Below, piece after piece: positions 45,854 through 57,800 of a stretch of DNA of 64,000 bases (positions within the stretch are counted from its first letter, which is position 1; each line of letters opens with the position of its first letter). The DNA comes from Chimonanthus salicifolius (lineage: Eukaryota; Streptophyta; Magnoliopsida; Laurales; Calycanthaceae): assembly GCA_013350335.1 (NCBI GenBank), contig CM023538.1, positions 48,106,201 through 48,170,200 of the forward strand, read 5' to 3'. Below the pieces are notes generated by a model that was not told the origin of the DNA, did no database searches, and worked only from the letters and a program-made list of their open reading frames with translations. The position numbers were made by a program, and so were the translations under genes.

Positions 45854-47044
45854 TGTACATAATAAGTAGACACAATTTCTCCAATTGAGTTGATAATGTA
45901 ATGGAATGGAACATTGGTGAAAGGAGTTATATTTTAAGTGTTCTTTTGTAGAATCATCAGTTGAAATTTGTACAAGAATTGTAGAATTCTGGTTCACAAA
46001 TAAAATTTAGAAGTTTTGCACTAAATGGTCATATATGCAATAATAGAGAAAATTATGCAGTGGTCTATTTAATGGTAGAAAATTGTCTTGGTGATGAAGG
46101 CAATGATCAGTTTGGAAAATCTCCTTAAGCCTTCAAATAAAAGAATGGCGAACTCAAGCCCAGCTCAAGCTACTAGGCACTTGAGAAAACTCGAATTGTT
46201 CAACCGCCAGAATTTCAAAGAGTTCCTCGGATCTCTCTTCCCTTCCAACAACTAATTGAATTTCAACTCAATTGTGGACAACCGAAAATTCAATTAGAAA
46301 TGTTGAACCTGATCAAACTTCTCACCAGAAGAATAGAAAAGGCCCCAAATTTCGTCAGGAAGTTGACAACTTACAAAACCGTGGTGAAACCAAGTTTCCA
46401 ATGAAAATTAGGTTCGAATTTACTAGAAAAAAAAATAAAATGCAAACCCAATCACACCAATCAGATTTAAATGAATTTATGCAGAATTTTAAATGAAAAT
46501 CTCTTTTTACAACTAAGTCTCCAATCCCAAATTCGTGTGTACAAGTATGCAGCCAACACCCTTGTTTATAGGTGCTTGGTGGAGGAGAGAAAGAGAGAAA
46601 AAAAAGTGCAAAGGCGTGGGTGGATGGTGCTACTCCTAAGTTTCCTAATTAGAAAACACAACAGTAGAGTTTTCCGTCGCTCTATGACACTTGATTAAAA
46701 AAACGATCATAAATTTCTCTATGGATATTAGAATTGTGTAAATTTTGATTTGTTAGAAAAGTTATTTAATGAGATTTCCAATTAACTTAATTTTATGAAA
46801 ATATGAAATCATTTGCGCCAACTTAATTTGGTTTGTTGTTCCAACCAATAGGAATGATCCACCTCCATGCACCACCTTATCATTGTCCATGTTCCACTGG
46901 GAGTCCTTTAGAGTCCATGCATAACCCAAGCCACCAATTTAGGTTGGAAACTCTCCCTTCCAACTCAAATTTGCAACAACACTTAATGGCTAGGGTTTTG
47001 TCCCTCCAACTCATCGTGTGGGGTCCCAATTGCTTCAAGGGTGG
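45854..47044. other. 3' flank of the membrane protein gene
   Basis: 3' UTR and intergenic DNA; no other gene recognised. The short frames at 46272-46698 have no support. Confidence 0.6.
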
Positions 47045-47239
47045 TGTAATACCCCGCTCCAAAAAGTCTCACATTGTTAGTTGTATTGAAAATTCCCTGG
47101 TATATAAGTGGTAGCCTTCCTCCTTCTAGCAAAAGGCTTTTTAGGAGCAACAGTGGGTTGGTTCGCGGATGCAAAGTTGTGCGGGTCCGTGTGTAGGATC
47201 AAAATGGACAATATTGTCCTAGCGGGACGGGTAGTTACA
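47045..47239 (+). mobile_element. 195-bp solo LTR with target duplication GGTGG
   Basis: It begins TGTAATACCCCGC and ends GGGTAGTTACA, with TGTAA/TTACA inverted ends and a TATA-like GTATATAAG at about 47100. GGTGG stands on both sides (47040-47044 and 47240-47244). No internal domain, so a solo LTR of a small-LTR family; the parent element is not in the window. Confidence 0.82.
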
Positions 47240-47244
47240 GGTGG

Positions 47245-49190
47245 TCCCAAGAACATGGGAAGGGTCCATATGCGATAAAGCCACCAACTTGGAGTCCCAA
47301 TTAGACAATTTGGGCTCCATTTTGCCACGATCAAAGATCTTGTAGAATTGCAAAACTAAAAGCAGCAGTTTCTTCAACCTTGGATTTATACATGATGTGA
47401 GCATCATTTGGGCATCTATTTATCTTCACTATAGCAAATTTATTGTGATAGGATGCCCTGGTTAAGAGGAGACGGCTGCAAATGCAATTTTATTTAATAA
47501 AATTGACACATGGCATATTTTCAAAACTTATCAACTATATTTATTAAAAGATTATTTTTAAACGTACGTTATTAACAAAATTTATTTATAAAATGAGAAA
47601 TTTATGATTGTGTCTGAGTTTTCCATACGTAAATTTAAAAAATAAATTAGTATAGGGAGTAGAAAGGAGGGATAAGATTTTTTATCTTAAATATAACCAG
47701 ATTCTTGTTACTTTTGTCCAAAGGGGTATTTTGTCATTTTTGAACATTCTACAAGACAAATAATGGTAAATTTTAGTTCGACTTTAGTCAAGGGAATTTA
47801 TTGAGATTATCATGAAAACTTAGGTGATTGTTTAATATTTTAAAAAACATAAGGTGTTTTTAGAAATATGAAAGAACTTTGAGAGCTTTTTAGAATTTCG
47901 CTTTCATCCTATTCATTCGACATAAACTAAAGGAACTTCAAGCTTAGCCATCTATTTTATTGGATTTACATTAAATGTGTACTTAAAAGATTTAAAGAAT
48001 ATATTTGATTTGATTTGATTAATTGGTTAAAAATAGTGTCAATTTATTTAAAGAAAAATGTATTTGCACTTAAACCCATCTTGCCACTCAATCCAATGTT
48101 CTAAAATGTGGTTACGGCTAATATTCGCTAATATGTAACTTATCGTTCATGAAAAAAAAAATTCACTTCGAAAGAAATCAGAAATAATATATAAGACAAT
48201 TAGAAAACCCATTTGAAGGATATTTTTATGTCAAAAAGGGATGTTTTTCATGAAGTAGGCTCTATAAAGCAAAAATTTATAAATAAAGTATGTCAAATAA
48301 TTAAAAAAGTCTAAAAAATTCTAAAACAGAAAGCTAATATCAGCAAATATATGATATAAGGTTCATATTCTCTAGTAAAAAAATGTCCAATTTTTTTTTT
48401 TAAATGGAAACCAATATTAGTAAACACTTAATATAAAATTCACATATCTTCCATTATAATTCATGAATTTTCTTTTTTAAATCCCAATTTCATGAAGATA
48501 TTGACAAAATTAAGAAATTCATATAAATACAATAAAAACAATAGTAATTACGTTAAGATATCTCCACTCAATTCCATAAAAAATAACATCATTTCATTAA
48601 ATTCTTTCCACAAAAGACCTCAAAATGAGAATTATTTTAGAGTAAAAATAAAAAAAAAATGATAAAAAACTCAAAATAGAATTTTTTAAAAAAATATAAA
48701 TTTGAAACAGAAAATACCTTTCAAATGTAAAGAATTTGCTTCTAAACCTTTCTACGCATCCAATGCAGGATCCAAAGTAAAAAGTAAAATGAGATGATTT
48801 TTGTTACAAATAAAATTAAAACCAATTATATCAACTGAACTATATTGCAGTTCAAAATTCAACCTGTATTATAGTCCCATATTGGCCAAATTTTATATCC
48901 TAGGCTTTGTCCTTGTCCATAGTATGTCAATTGTATCCTACAATGGTATCCACATGTGCCCTGATCTAATATCCAGCCCTTAAATCTAATACTCTCTTCT
49001 ATCGATGAACCAAGATCTAGGCCTAGAAGGACCCTAACTTCAATAGCTGTCTTGAAATAGAGAGAGTAAAAATAGAATCCAGCCATTCGAACGTCTAACG
49101 AAATTATCCGTTGGGGGTACTTGTTTAAATTCTTTAATTTTGAACGTTTGACTAGAGATTGGATCTATAAAAGATAAAACTTAAAAATAA
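47245..49190. other. Unassigned intergenic region
   Basis: Very AT-rich; nothing recognised. Confidence 0.6.
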
Positions 49191-49192
49191 TA

Positions 49193-49627
49193 CTCCTTAC
49201 GTCCTAAAATGCTTGTTCTATTTAAAAAAAATATATATTTTTTAAAGATCGTTTTTGCGTGAAGCACACTAAAAGCCTATTAATAGAGACTCTGAGTCAA
49301 TAAAAACCTGATTAAAAGAAATAGTCTGAACAGTGTCTAGTTGTATAGTTATTGCTCAATAATGTTTTCGTAGCTATGCAGTAATAGATGATTGAGACAA
49401 TGAGAGTCAGAAGTGAAAATAATTATATAATACCACATATAGACAAGTCAAAGGTTATAAAAGAATGCCATCTTCCCATCATATTAGAAGATCATTTGGA
49501 GCTCATAAAAAAAGCTAAAACTTTGATTTAATATGAAAATAAAAGAATAAAACAAATAATTTAGGACAATTTTGAAATGTCTGTTAGACTAAATATTTTG
49601 GAACGGAATATTTTGGAAGGGAAGGAG
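49193..49627. mobile_element. Stowaway-like MITE
   Basis: CTCCTTACGTCCTAAAAT at the left end and ATTTTGGAAGGGAAGGAG at the right form imperfect terminal inverted repeats, with TA on both sides. At 435 bases it is longer than typical, and a second copy of the inner motif (TTTTGGAACGG) lies near 49600. Confidence 0.65.
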
Positions 49628-50150
49628 TATCTAACTGATAACAAACTCTGAATTCCTTTATCCATATGCATAGGCTCATGCAGTATTTGAATAGAGAAAA
49701 AGGTAGAAACTTCTGTTTGGATTCACTTCAAGAGAAAGTGAGACTCAGGAAAAATAAATTTCTCTTCCTTCCATTAAAGAGAAGATGGCAATCTCCTAAC
49801 CCTGAAGAAAGCCCAACACAACCTTAAGAAAGCACGCTCTTCCCAGCAGTTCCCCCAAATAGTACACGCTACCAAGCATCTCCCTCTCTTTTCTATTCAG
49901 AAACACTAGGGAAACTTCTTAATTTTTCATATCTAGGAAGGTTGCTCTTTAAATATTAAAGTCACATGCTTTCTAAAGAAAAATATAGAAAATGACAAAG
50001 ACATTAATTATGTAAATTTTGAAACTCATCTGATCATATCAGCCTTCTAATTTTAGACTTTAAAATTTTAATTATTATATGTAATGATTTTGCATGATCC
50101 ATCTTACAAAGGCAAAGGTGATCAAATTGAGGAATTTTCCTTAAATTATA

Positions 50151-50341
50151 CTCCCTCCGTCTCATTTTAGTTGTATCATTTAAAATATTTCTATTTTTTA
50201 AACAACTCTCCATATAAAGCTAGAACTTTCTGTGATCTCATCTATTTTCAACACACTTTATGCTATTCGAATTTAAATGAGACAACTAATTTGAAACAAT
50301 TCCAACATCTATATAAGATAACTAATTTGAGATAGAGAGAG
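50151..50341. mobile_element. Stowaway MITE
   Basis: 191 bases between TA dinucleotides with the classical CTCCCTCCGTCTCATTTTAG end and the matching CTAATTTGAGATAGAGAGAG. No coding capacity. It belongs to the Tc1/mariner-related MITEs. Confidence 0.88.
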
Positions 50342-51464
50342 TATATCTCTAAGTACTTTACTCGGTTTTAACCGTGATAAATGTGCAAGTCTCCCTCAAG
50401 TTGCCCTGTTCTATTTCCATCTCTGTCACTTTCTCTTTTATCTGCTGCTTTTTTTTATCTGTTTCTATTAATTCAGTAAGATATTTGAGATGCAAGAAAA
50501 TCTGTTGAAGGAAATCCGAGATGGAATAAAATCAATGGATGTTCTCTCTATTTCTCCAAATGCAAATCTCTCTCATCTCCTTGAAAAAAAAAAATGAAAG
50601 TTAAAAATTTGAACCGGAAAAAACCCATCTAGAGAAGTGAAATGATCACCTACACATTACTGTGTCCAAGATTGCTCCATAGAGGCCTACCAAATGGAGT
50701 AGTGATGGACCCATTAAAAAAAAACCTTTTTTTAATATATAATCCAACAAATTTCATTTTGATCGAACTAATCAAGGCATATTTTTAAGTTCTTTAAATT
50801 TTAATGAATTTTAATTATTTTTTCTCTTAAACTTTATAGTCTTCAAGAACATGACGTCTTGATGGATGGAGGTGAATTTTTATGAGCCTCCTGCTCAAAT
50901 AGAGACCATTCCAAAAGACTCATCACCACTTAATTTGATGAACTGTGCACACATGCATCTGATCATCCTTTTTTAGAGAAATATCATGTGAGGAAATTTT
51001 TGTTTCTGTTGACTGTGAAGCAATTTAAAGAGGGGTTGCTACTTGCCACCATCCAGCTGCATCAGACATGGATTCAACCAAAAAACGCAACCAGGAAAGT
51101 GAGAACATATGGGGAAGAACAGAACAGCGGGAAGTGGAAAAGAGGGAGTTTCGTTTCTTTTCAGTGTATGAACAAAAGAAAAGGTGTTTGCCCTCCCGTA
51201 AAACTGTCAATCTTTCAATCTAACCCTTGTTTGAATCCGATGGCCAAAAGTAAAAGCTTACAATTACTTGTTGTGAACCAGTTTAACAGGTACTTTTCAT
51301 GATTATAGTGCTATGTCCAACTTGGAAAACTTGTGGGCATGTTTTCCATCTCCAATGAGAAAACCCACCAAACTGATATCTCATCAGACCCTACTATCAT
51401 TCCGTGACTCAAGATTCAGTTCTCGCTGATGACATTATCCAATGTCGCTTTAAAAATAAAAAAA
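50342..51464. other. Intergenic, 3' side of the SRP receptor beta gene
   Basis: No gene recognised; the 104-codon frame at 50988-51302 has no recognisable content. Confidence 0.55.
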
Positions 51465-51828
51465 TTAGTCTCTGCCAAATCTAACTAATCCATATAGACC
51501 AAATTCAAAAGATTTTGTCATGTAATGGATGTAGATGCTGCAGAAACACAGCATCACCACAAAAACCATTCTTTCGCAAGTCAAGAAAAACTCTAGCAAC
51601 TCCCAACAAAAGAATAGACTCCCAAAATCAGGTCTCTCATATGGCTTTACATGTTCCCTAATGAACTGCTCCACCTGAGCTGTCTCACCTGTCAAGCCAG
51701 AAGCTTCTGCTATCGTAACCTTGTTATAATACTGTGAGAAAGCAAAGGGCTCTCCAGCAACACCAAGTGTAAATTCGTCAGCAATATCAGCAGCAGAAAC
51801 ACCAGTCCTTGATGCCCGCAGCTTGTCA
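51465..51828 (-). CDS. SRPRB: SRPRB last exon, with an unusual C-terminal extension
   Basis: Acceptor CCCTACAG. It reads [20 protein letters not shown], then [17 protein letters not shown] and [20 protein letters not shown] followed by KP, the usual family C-terminus. There the frame does not stop: a Tyr codon (TAT) follows and about 58 more residues are read, Phe/Leu/Val-rich, to TAA at 51465. Loss of the stop is inferred from recalled family length. Confidence 0.85.
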
Positions 51829-54800
51829 CTGTAGGGTAATAAATAAGAAAAATGTGATATTGGATTGTAGATGTGATGCGGGCATCTCTGGATGTGATCA
51901 AAATTTTAATTTTGACCCAGGCGGACTTGTTATCAAATTAGTAAGTTCGGGTCCCAAGTCAAAAGATCAAAATTTTATTTTCGCTCCAGGTGGGTGCATG
52001 AGCAAATTAATAGTGCAGGTTCCGAGTTGATACATCGGGCCCAAGTCAATACTTCAAGCCCAACATGTGAGAAATCCAAGTTTGGGCGTGAATCAGCCAT
52101 GGGGATATACATGAGTCAAAGTCAGTCGTCTGGATTACTTCTACAAATCAACATTGGAAGTTTCCTAGTTTCACTAGGATCTTAGGATAGTTTCTTTTAT
52201 TAAGAAGTTTGCTTTATTTAGAGCTTATGTAATTGTAGCAGATTTCTATTTGGTTTTGAGTTACTTGATAAACTAGGATTCTTAGAGATGAGGGTCGGCT
52301 CATCGGAGGACTTGTTTTTTTCTATTTAATGGTATGTAATCAGCCGATCAGGGGGGATGATCATGAAATAATATATATATATATATATATATATATTATT
52401 TTCCATGGGAAAATTTGATTGAGGCTTTAGACAACTGAGGTTTCAGCTGAGCCAAGCCGAGTGCTTGTTGATCCCTCACCGAGTTGAGGCGTCTTGAGGA
52501 TCGAGTGGGCTCCTCTTCAGAGAACCATGTAATTCTTACCTCATCTAAGTTTTTGGAGTTAATTGAATTAGTTCTTTATAATTGATTAAACCCGTGAACG
52601 CAGCGTTACCGCTGATAGTTTAATTAACCCGAGTCACATCGACTCGCTGGTGTTGACACGTTGAATCTGAAACGTGTGTGAAAATTTTAAAGTGTTTGTT
52701 TTCAAACTGATTCATGATTAAAACAGTTTGATAAATTGATTTGAAACTGAATTTAATTGAAAATTTGTTCAGATTTCTGAAACTTGTTGGAAACTGAAAG
52801 TGGATTTTCTGTATGGATTTTAATGTCAGTTTGTGAGTGATTTAAGGATTCAAACCAATTTCAAAATCTGAAGTGGCGCTGATTTGATTTAGAGCATTGT
52901 TCTAGGTTTTTTTTAAAAACAACCTAATTGAATTTTTTTTAAAAAAAAAACTCACTCGTGTGCCTTTAAATTAATCCGATTCAATTAATTTCATTACTTA
53001 TTTGGGTTGGAATTTATAATTTTGAATTATCGGGTTGCGTTAAACCTATATTGGTTCTTATTTAACACAAGAGCTTCCACTAAGCGATTGAGTAGGGCGT
53101 CTTATCCTACCCAGCCAGCATCTACAGAGGTAAATTTCAACCATATCCATACCAATGGACCCATTCTTGTCTCTTTATAAAGGTTGTGATTTTTTATTTT
53201 AAGTGGTAATAAAATTTATTGATGGGCCACAAGAAGTACACAAACATGGAACAAAAAGCTTTCAATTCTTTTTTTAGACGATAACAAATCAAGGAATTCA
53301 TTAATAAAGAAGGAATAAGTACATGGAATTAACAAACCGTGGTACAAAAGGCATGTACCACACCACCCTTCAACAAAGAATACAAAGGAGCCCAAACCCA
53401 AAAAAGAAATGAAGTCACCAAGATTCCTTCCACCCTATCGACTCCCAATTTTAGCCATCCTCCTCACATGTCTATAGATCACCAAGTAGCGACCACTCAG
53501 TTCCCTAATTTCTCTTGCCACCGGAATCAATTCCCAAGGAGGTTTTTATCACCATAGGATCATTTAATTGCATTTACGTAGTCTCCCTCAATCACCAACT
53601 CCCCATTACCATGCCTAACCAAAGGTCAAAATCATGCAGCTTAATGTTGCTGCATTCTTTTCCTTTTCTATTTACCAACAAAATTTTGCAAGGCTTGGCT
53701 ATTTCCAACATGGAAACATCCACAGGCCTGATCAATTGTTTAGCTCATCGAACCAAAAGCCCACTCCACGAGAGAATGAGTGCATCATAACATTACACCA
53801 TCTTTCTCCCATGATACAAGCATTTTCACACGAGACAAAAAACGTCCCTTTGGGATTAAAAACTTCTTCGTTATCAAGTAAAATGCATCAGTCATCGATG
53901 CATCAGCCTTGTCGTGTAGTTCGGCAAGATAGAACCCAAGAGGGGAAGTCGCACTTTGCAAGGAATGACAATGAACATAGATATCAGATAAATGTAGTAA
54001 AGGCAGTAATACCTGTTGAGATTTAGAGAGGAAAATCAAATAATAAAATCAATCACACAATCGATAATACATAGATTTACGTGGTTCGGCTAAAAGCCTA
54101 CGTCCACGGGCAACATAGGAAAGAGATTTCACTAAATCAAAATAAGAGGTTACAATATGCAGTCACTCACTCTCCCCCTTTCCTCTCCTATTTATATACA
54201 AGCAGTAATCACATAAATAAAAGGATGCTACTGAGTCATGGGCTGAGTTAAATAGAGCTATCAATACCAACTGAGATATGGGCTGAGTTAAATCGAGCCA
54301 AATATCAACAATCTCTACCTTGGCGAGATTTGCAGGCCATCTCCTCCTCACCTCTCAACTTTCTCCACCTTGGCATGAAAATCTCACGCTCAACAAACAC
54401 AAGTGAACAAACCAACTGTGCTGCCATCAAATGCACCCGAAGGTGCTCAAAGATGTAGGATGTTGATCAAGTCCAAACATTGCTTGAACTTGATCCCAGT
54501 TACCACCTTGGTCAGCATATCTGCAGGATTATCTGCAGTTCCAATCTTCTGAAGGAGAATAACACCTTCATTGACAACCTCTCGAACAAAATGGAAACGG
54601 ACATCGATGTGCTTTGTTCATGCATGATGAACCTGGTTCTTTGCTAAGTGAATAGCACTCTGACTATTACAATAGATATCCACGTGCTTTTGTATAAGAC
54701 CCAAGTCCTCAAGCAACCCATGTAGCCAAATGACATCACGAATGGCCTTTGTCACTGCCATGTACTCTGTCTCAGTAGTAGAAAGAGCAACTGTAGACTA

Positions 54801-57800
54801 TAACGTTGACCTCCAACTCACCGGCCCTTTAGCAAGTGTAAACACATAGCCTGAAGTAGACCGGCGTTTATCCAAATCACCAGCATAGTCCGAATCCACA
54901 TAACCAACCGCATGTCGACCAAACTGATCATCCCGGTCAAACATTAAACCATCTTTCTCCCATGATGCAAGTACTTTTCACACGAGACAAAAAAGGTCCC
55001 TTGGGATTAAAACCTTCTTCGTTATCAAGTAAAATGCATCAGTCATCGATGCATCAGCCTTGCCGTGTAGTTCGGCAAGATAGAACCCAAGAGAGGAAGT
55101 CGCACTTTGCAAAGAATGACAATGAACATAGATATCAGATAAATGTAGTAAAGGCAGTAATACCTCCTCTCCTTTTTTCCCCTTTTTGAAGTAGGCAATT
55201 ATAGCAGTTTTTGAATATTTACTTTTCAGCCCTTTATCAGTGGGCAACAAAAGTTTAAAACATGCTATCCGTAAGGATATGGTGAAGGGTCAGAAACAAA
55301 GTGATTACAGGGATGATCTATGTAAGAGATTAAACATTACATACATCTGGACAGAACACAAAGCACTCCTTGAGCCATGTGCAGACCAGCATAGCAGATC
55401 TATCCAGAACACAATCATTCCTTGAGCCATGTGCAGACCAAGCACTGTTCACGCATGATATATCTGGCTAACTGTACATCTCATTAAATGCACATTCTTG
55501 ACTTACATCAAGTGTGATCTCTATAAAGAGATACCTTCATATGAAATGAAAACATACTGTAAGCGTTTTGTTTTATAGTTCTTTACATAGTATCAGAGCT
55601 CTCTTGGTTAACACCTATATCACTGATCCAAAACGGCCTCATCAAATTTCTTTGTTCCACCCAACTTCTCCAACTTGATTTCCATCAAACTTACTCCTTC
55701 CAACTACTTGTTGTGGGTCTCCCAAATCACTCCTGTACTCACATGCCATGATTTACTCGATTTTGTAGATGGCTCAGAGTCATGTCCACCAAAATACATT
55801 CTTGATGAACAAGGGAAAGACACAAAATCTCTTAATCCAGAGTTTGTTACTTGGAATAAGAAAGATCAATGCGTATTAAGCTTGATCAATGCTACACTTT
55901 CAGAAAGTGTATTAGGGACTGTTTATGGTTTAAAAACAGCCCGTCAAGCTTGGACTGCTCTTACTGCATATTTTGCTTCACACTCCAAGAGTCGTGTGGC
56001 TCATCTTAAACGACAACTCCAAAATCTCAGGCAAGGTGCAAAGTCTTGTCTAGAGTACATCCAAGGAGCAAAGAACATGGCTGATCAACTATCTGTTGTT
56101 GGTAAACCTGTGGAAGATGATGAGTTGATATCCTACATTGTAAGTGGCCCCAATCCATCTTTCAATTCTTTTGTCATCTCCTATTCCCTTGCCACCCGTA
56201 ACTCCTTCCTTACCCTTCAAGAATTCCAAGATGAACTCATAAATTATGAGACTTTGCTAGAAAATCAAAACCAATCTGCGACTTTAGATACCGGCAATTT
56301 TGCCATGCTTGCTAATGGACCAGGACAGTTTCCAAATCGTAAAAACAAAAATGCCCGTGGACCATTTCATCCCAAAGGATATAATCCAAGACCAAGCTCT
56401 TCAAATTTTCATTCTAAAAATCGACAAAAGCAACCTCAAAACCAAAGTTCTACACCATTCCATACCAACCGTAACCCATGTCAAATATGTGGTAGGTCCA
56501 ACCATCAAGCATTGGACTGCTATCATAGAATGAATTTTTCCTTTCAAGGCCGGCATCCTCCAGCACAACTTGCAGCAATGACAACACATACACAAATTTC
56601 ACCGGATAATCAACCATGGTATGCTGATAGTGGTGCCAACAATCACATCACTTCAGCCTTGGAGAACTTAAATCTGCAGCAACAATATCAAGGCAATGAA
56701 ACTGTAGCTGTCGGGAATGGCACGTCTTTACAAATTTCTGGAACTGGTTCAATCTCTTTACCCAATAATCTCAATTTGCAACATGTCCTATATTGCCCTG
56801 ATGCTGCTGCAAATCTTTTGTCTATTCAAAAATTCTGTGAAGACAATGACTGTTATTTTCTACTAACTTCCTTTGATTTTGTTGTCAAGGATTTACGGAC
56901 AAGAAGAACACTTCTACATGGTCAGAGTGAGAATGGACTATATCCTATTCGTTTTCCAAAGCTGCCACAAAATAAACTCAATAAGTTCACAGCCTTTCTG
57001 GGATTCAAAACGACCTTCACAATTTGGCACAATCGGTTAGGACATCCAACAATGCATCTTGTTCAACAAGTGCTCAAGAAAAACAACCTTCCAGTTATTG
57101 GTCAATTGTCTAAGATTACCAATATTTGTGAGTCTTGTCAACTTGCCAAAAGTAAGCAGTTACCTTTCTCGGATTTGTGCCGTGTCACCAAAGGTCCCCT
57201 TGAAATCATCCACACTGATGTATGGACATCTCCTGTGATATCACTAAGTGGCTGCAAATACTATGTTATTTTTATTGATGAATTTTCTCGCTTCACATGG
57301 TTGTTCCCTCTGAAATCTAAATTTGATGTGTTTGCTTGTTTCATTAAATTCAAGTCAATTGTGGAAAATCAGCTTTCCTGTAAAATCAAAATCTTGCAAT
57401 CTGATGGTGGTGGCGAATACTCCAAAACTCAATTCCAAAATTTTCTATCTGATAATGGCATACTTCCTCGCATCTCATGTCCCCACACACCACAACAAAA
57501 TGGCATGTTAGAAAGAAAACATCGTCATATAGTAGAAACCGGTCTTGCAATGTTAGCCCAATCTCATCTCAACCCAAAGTATTGGGTTGATGCATTTAAC
57601 ACTGCTGTATATTTGATTAACCGGTTACCTACAACTGTCTTAAACAATGCGTCTCCATATGCTAAACTCCTCAACATCGAACCTGACTATACCATTTTAA
57701 AAGTGTTTGGTTGCTCATGTTTTCCTTTGCTCAGGCCCTATAATGCTCACAAATTACTTTTTCGAAGCAAGAAATGTATATTTGTGGGCTATAGTGCCAA

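Noticed and set aside
50988..51302. 104-codon plus-strand frame
   Set aside because: No domain, no splice or promoter context, antisense frames are open as well.
54949..55250. Additional SRPRB exon on the minus strand
   Set aside because: The peptide ([14 protein letters not shown] and on) does not fit SRPRB, the flanking exons already join in frame, and the segment is a repeat.
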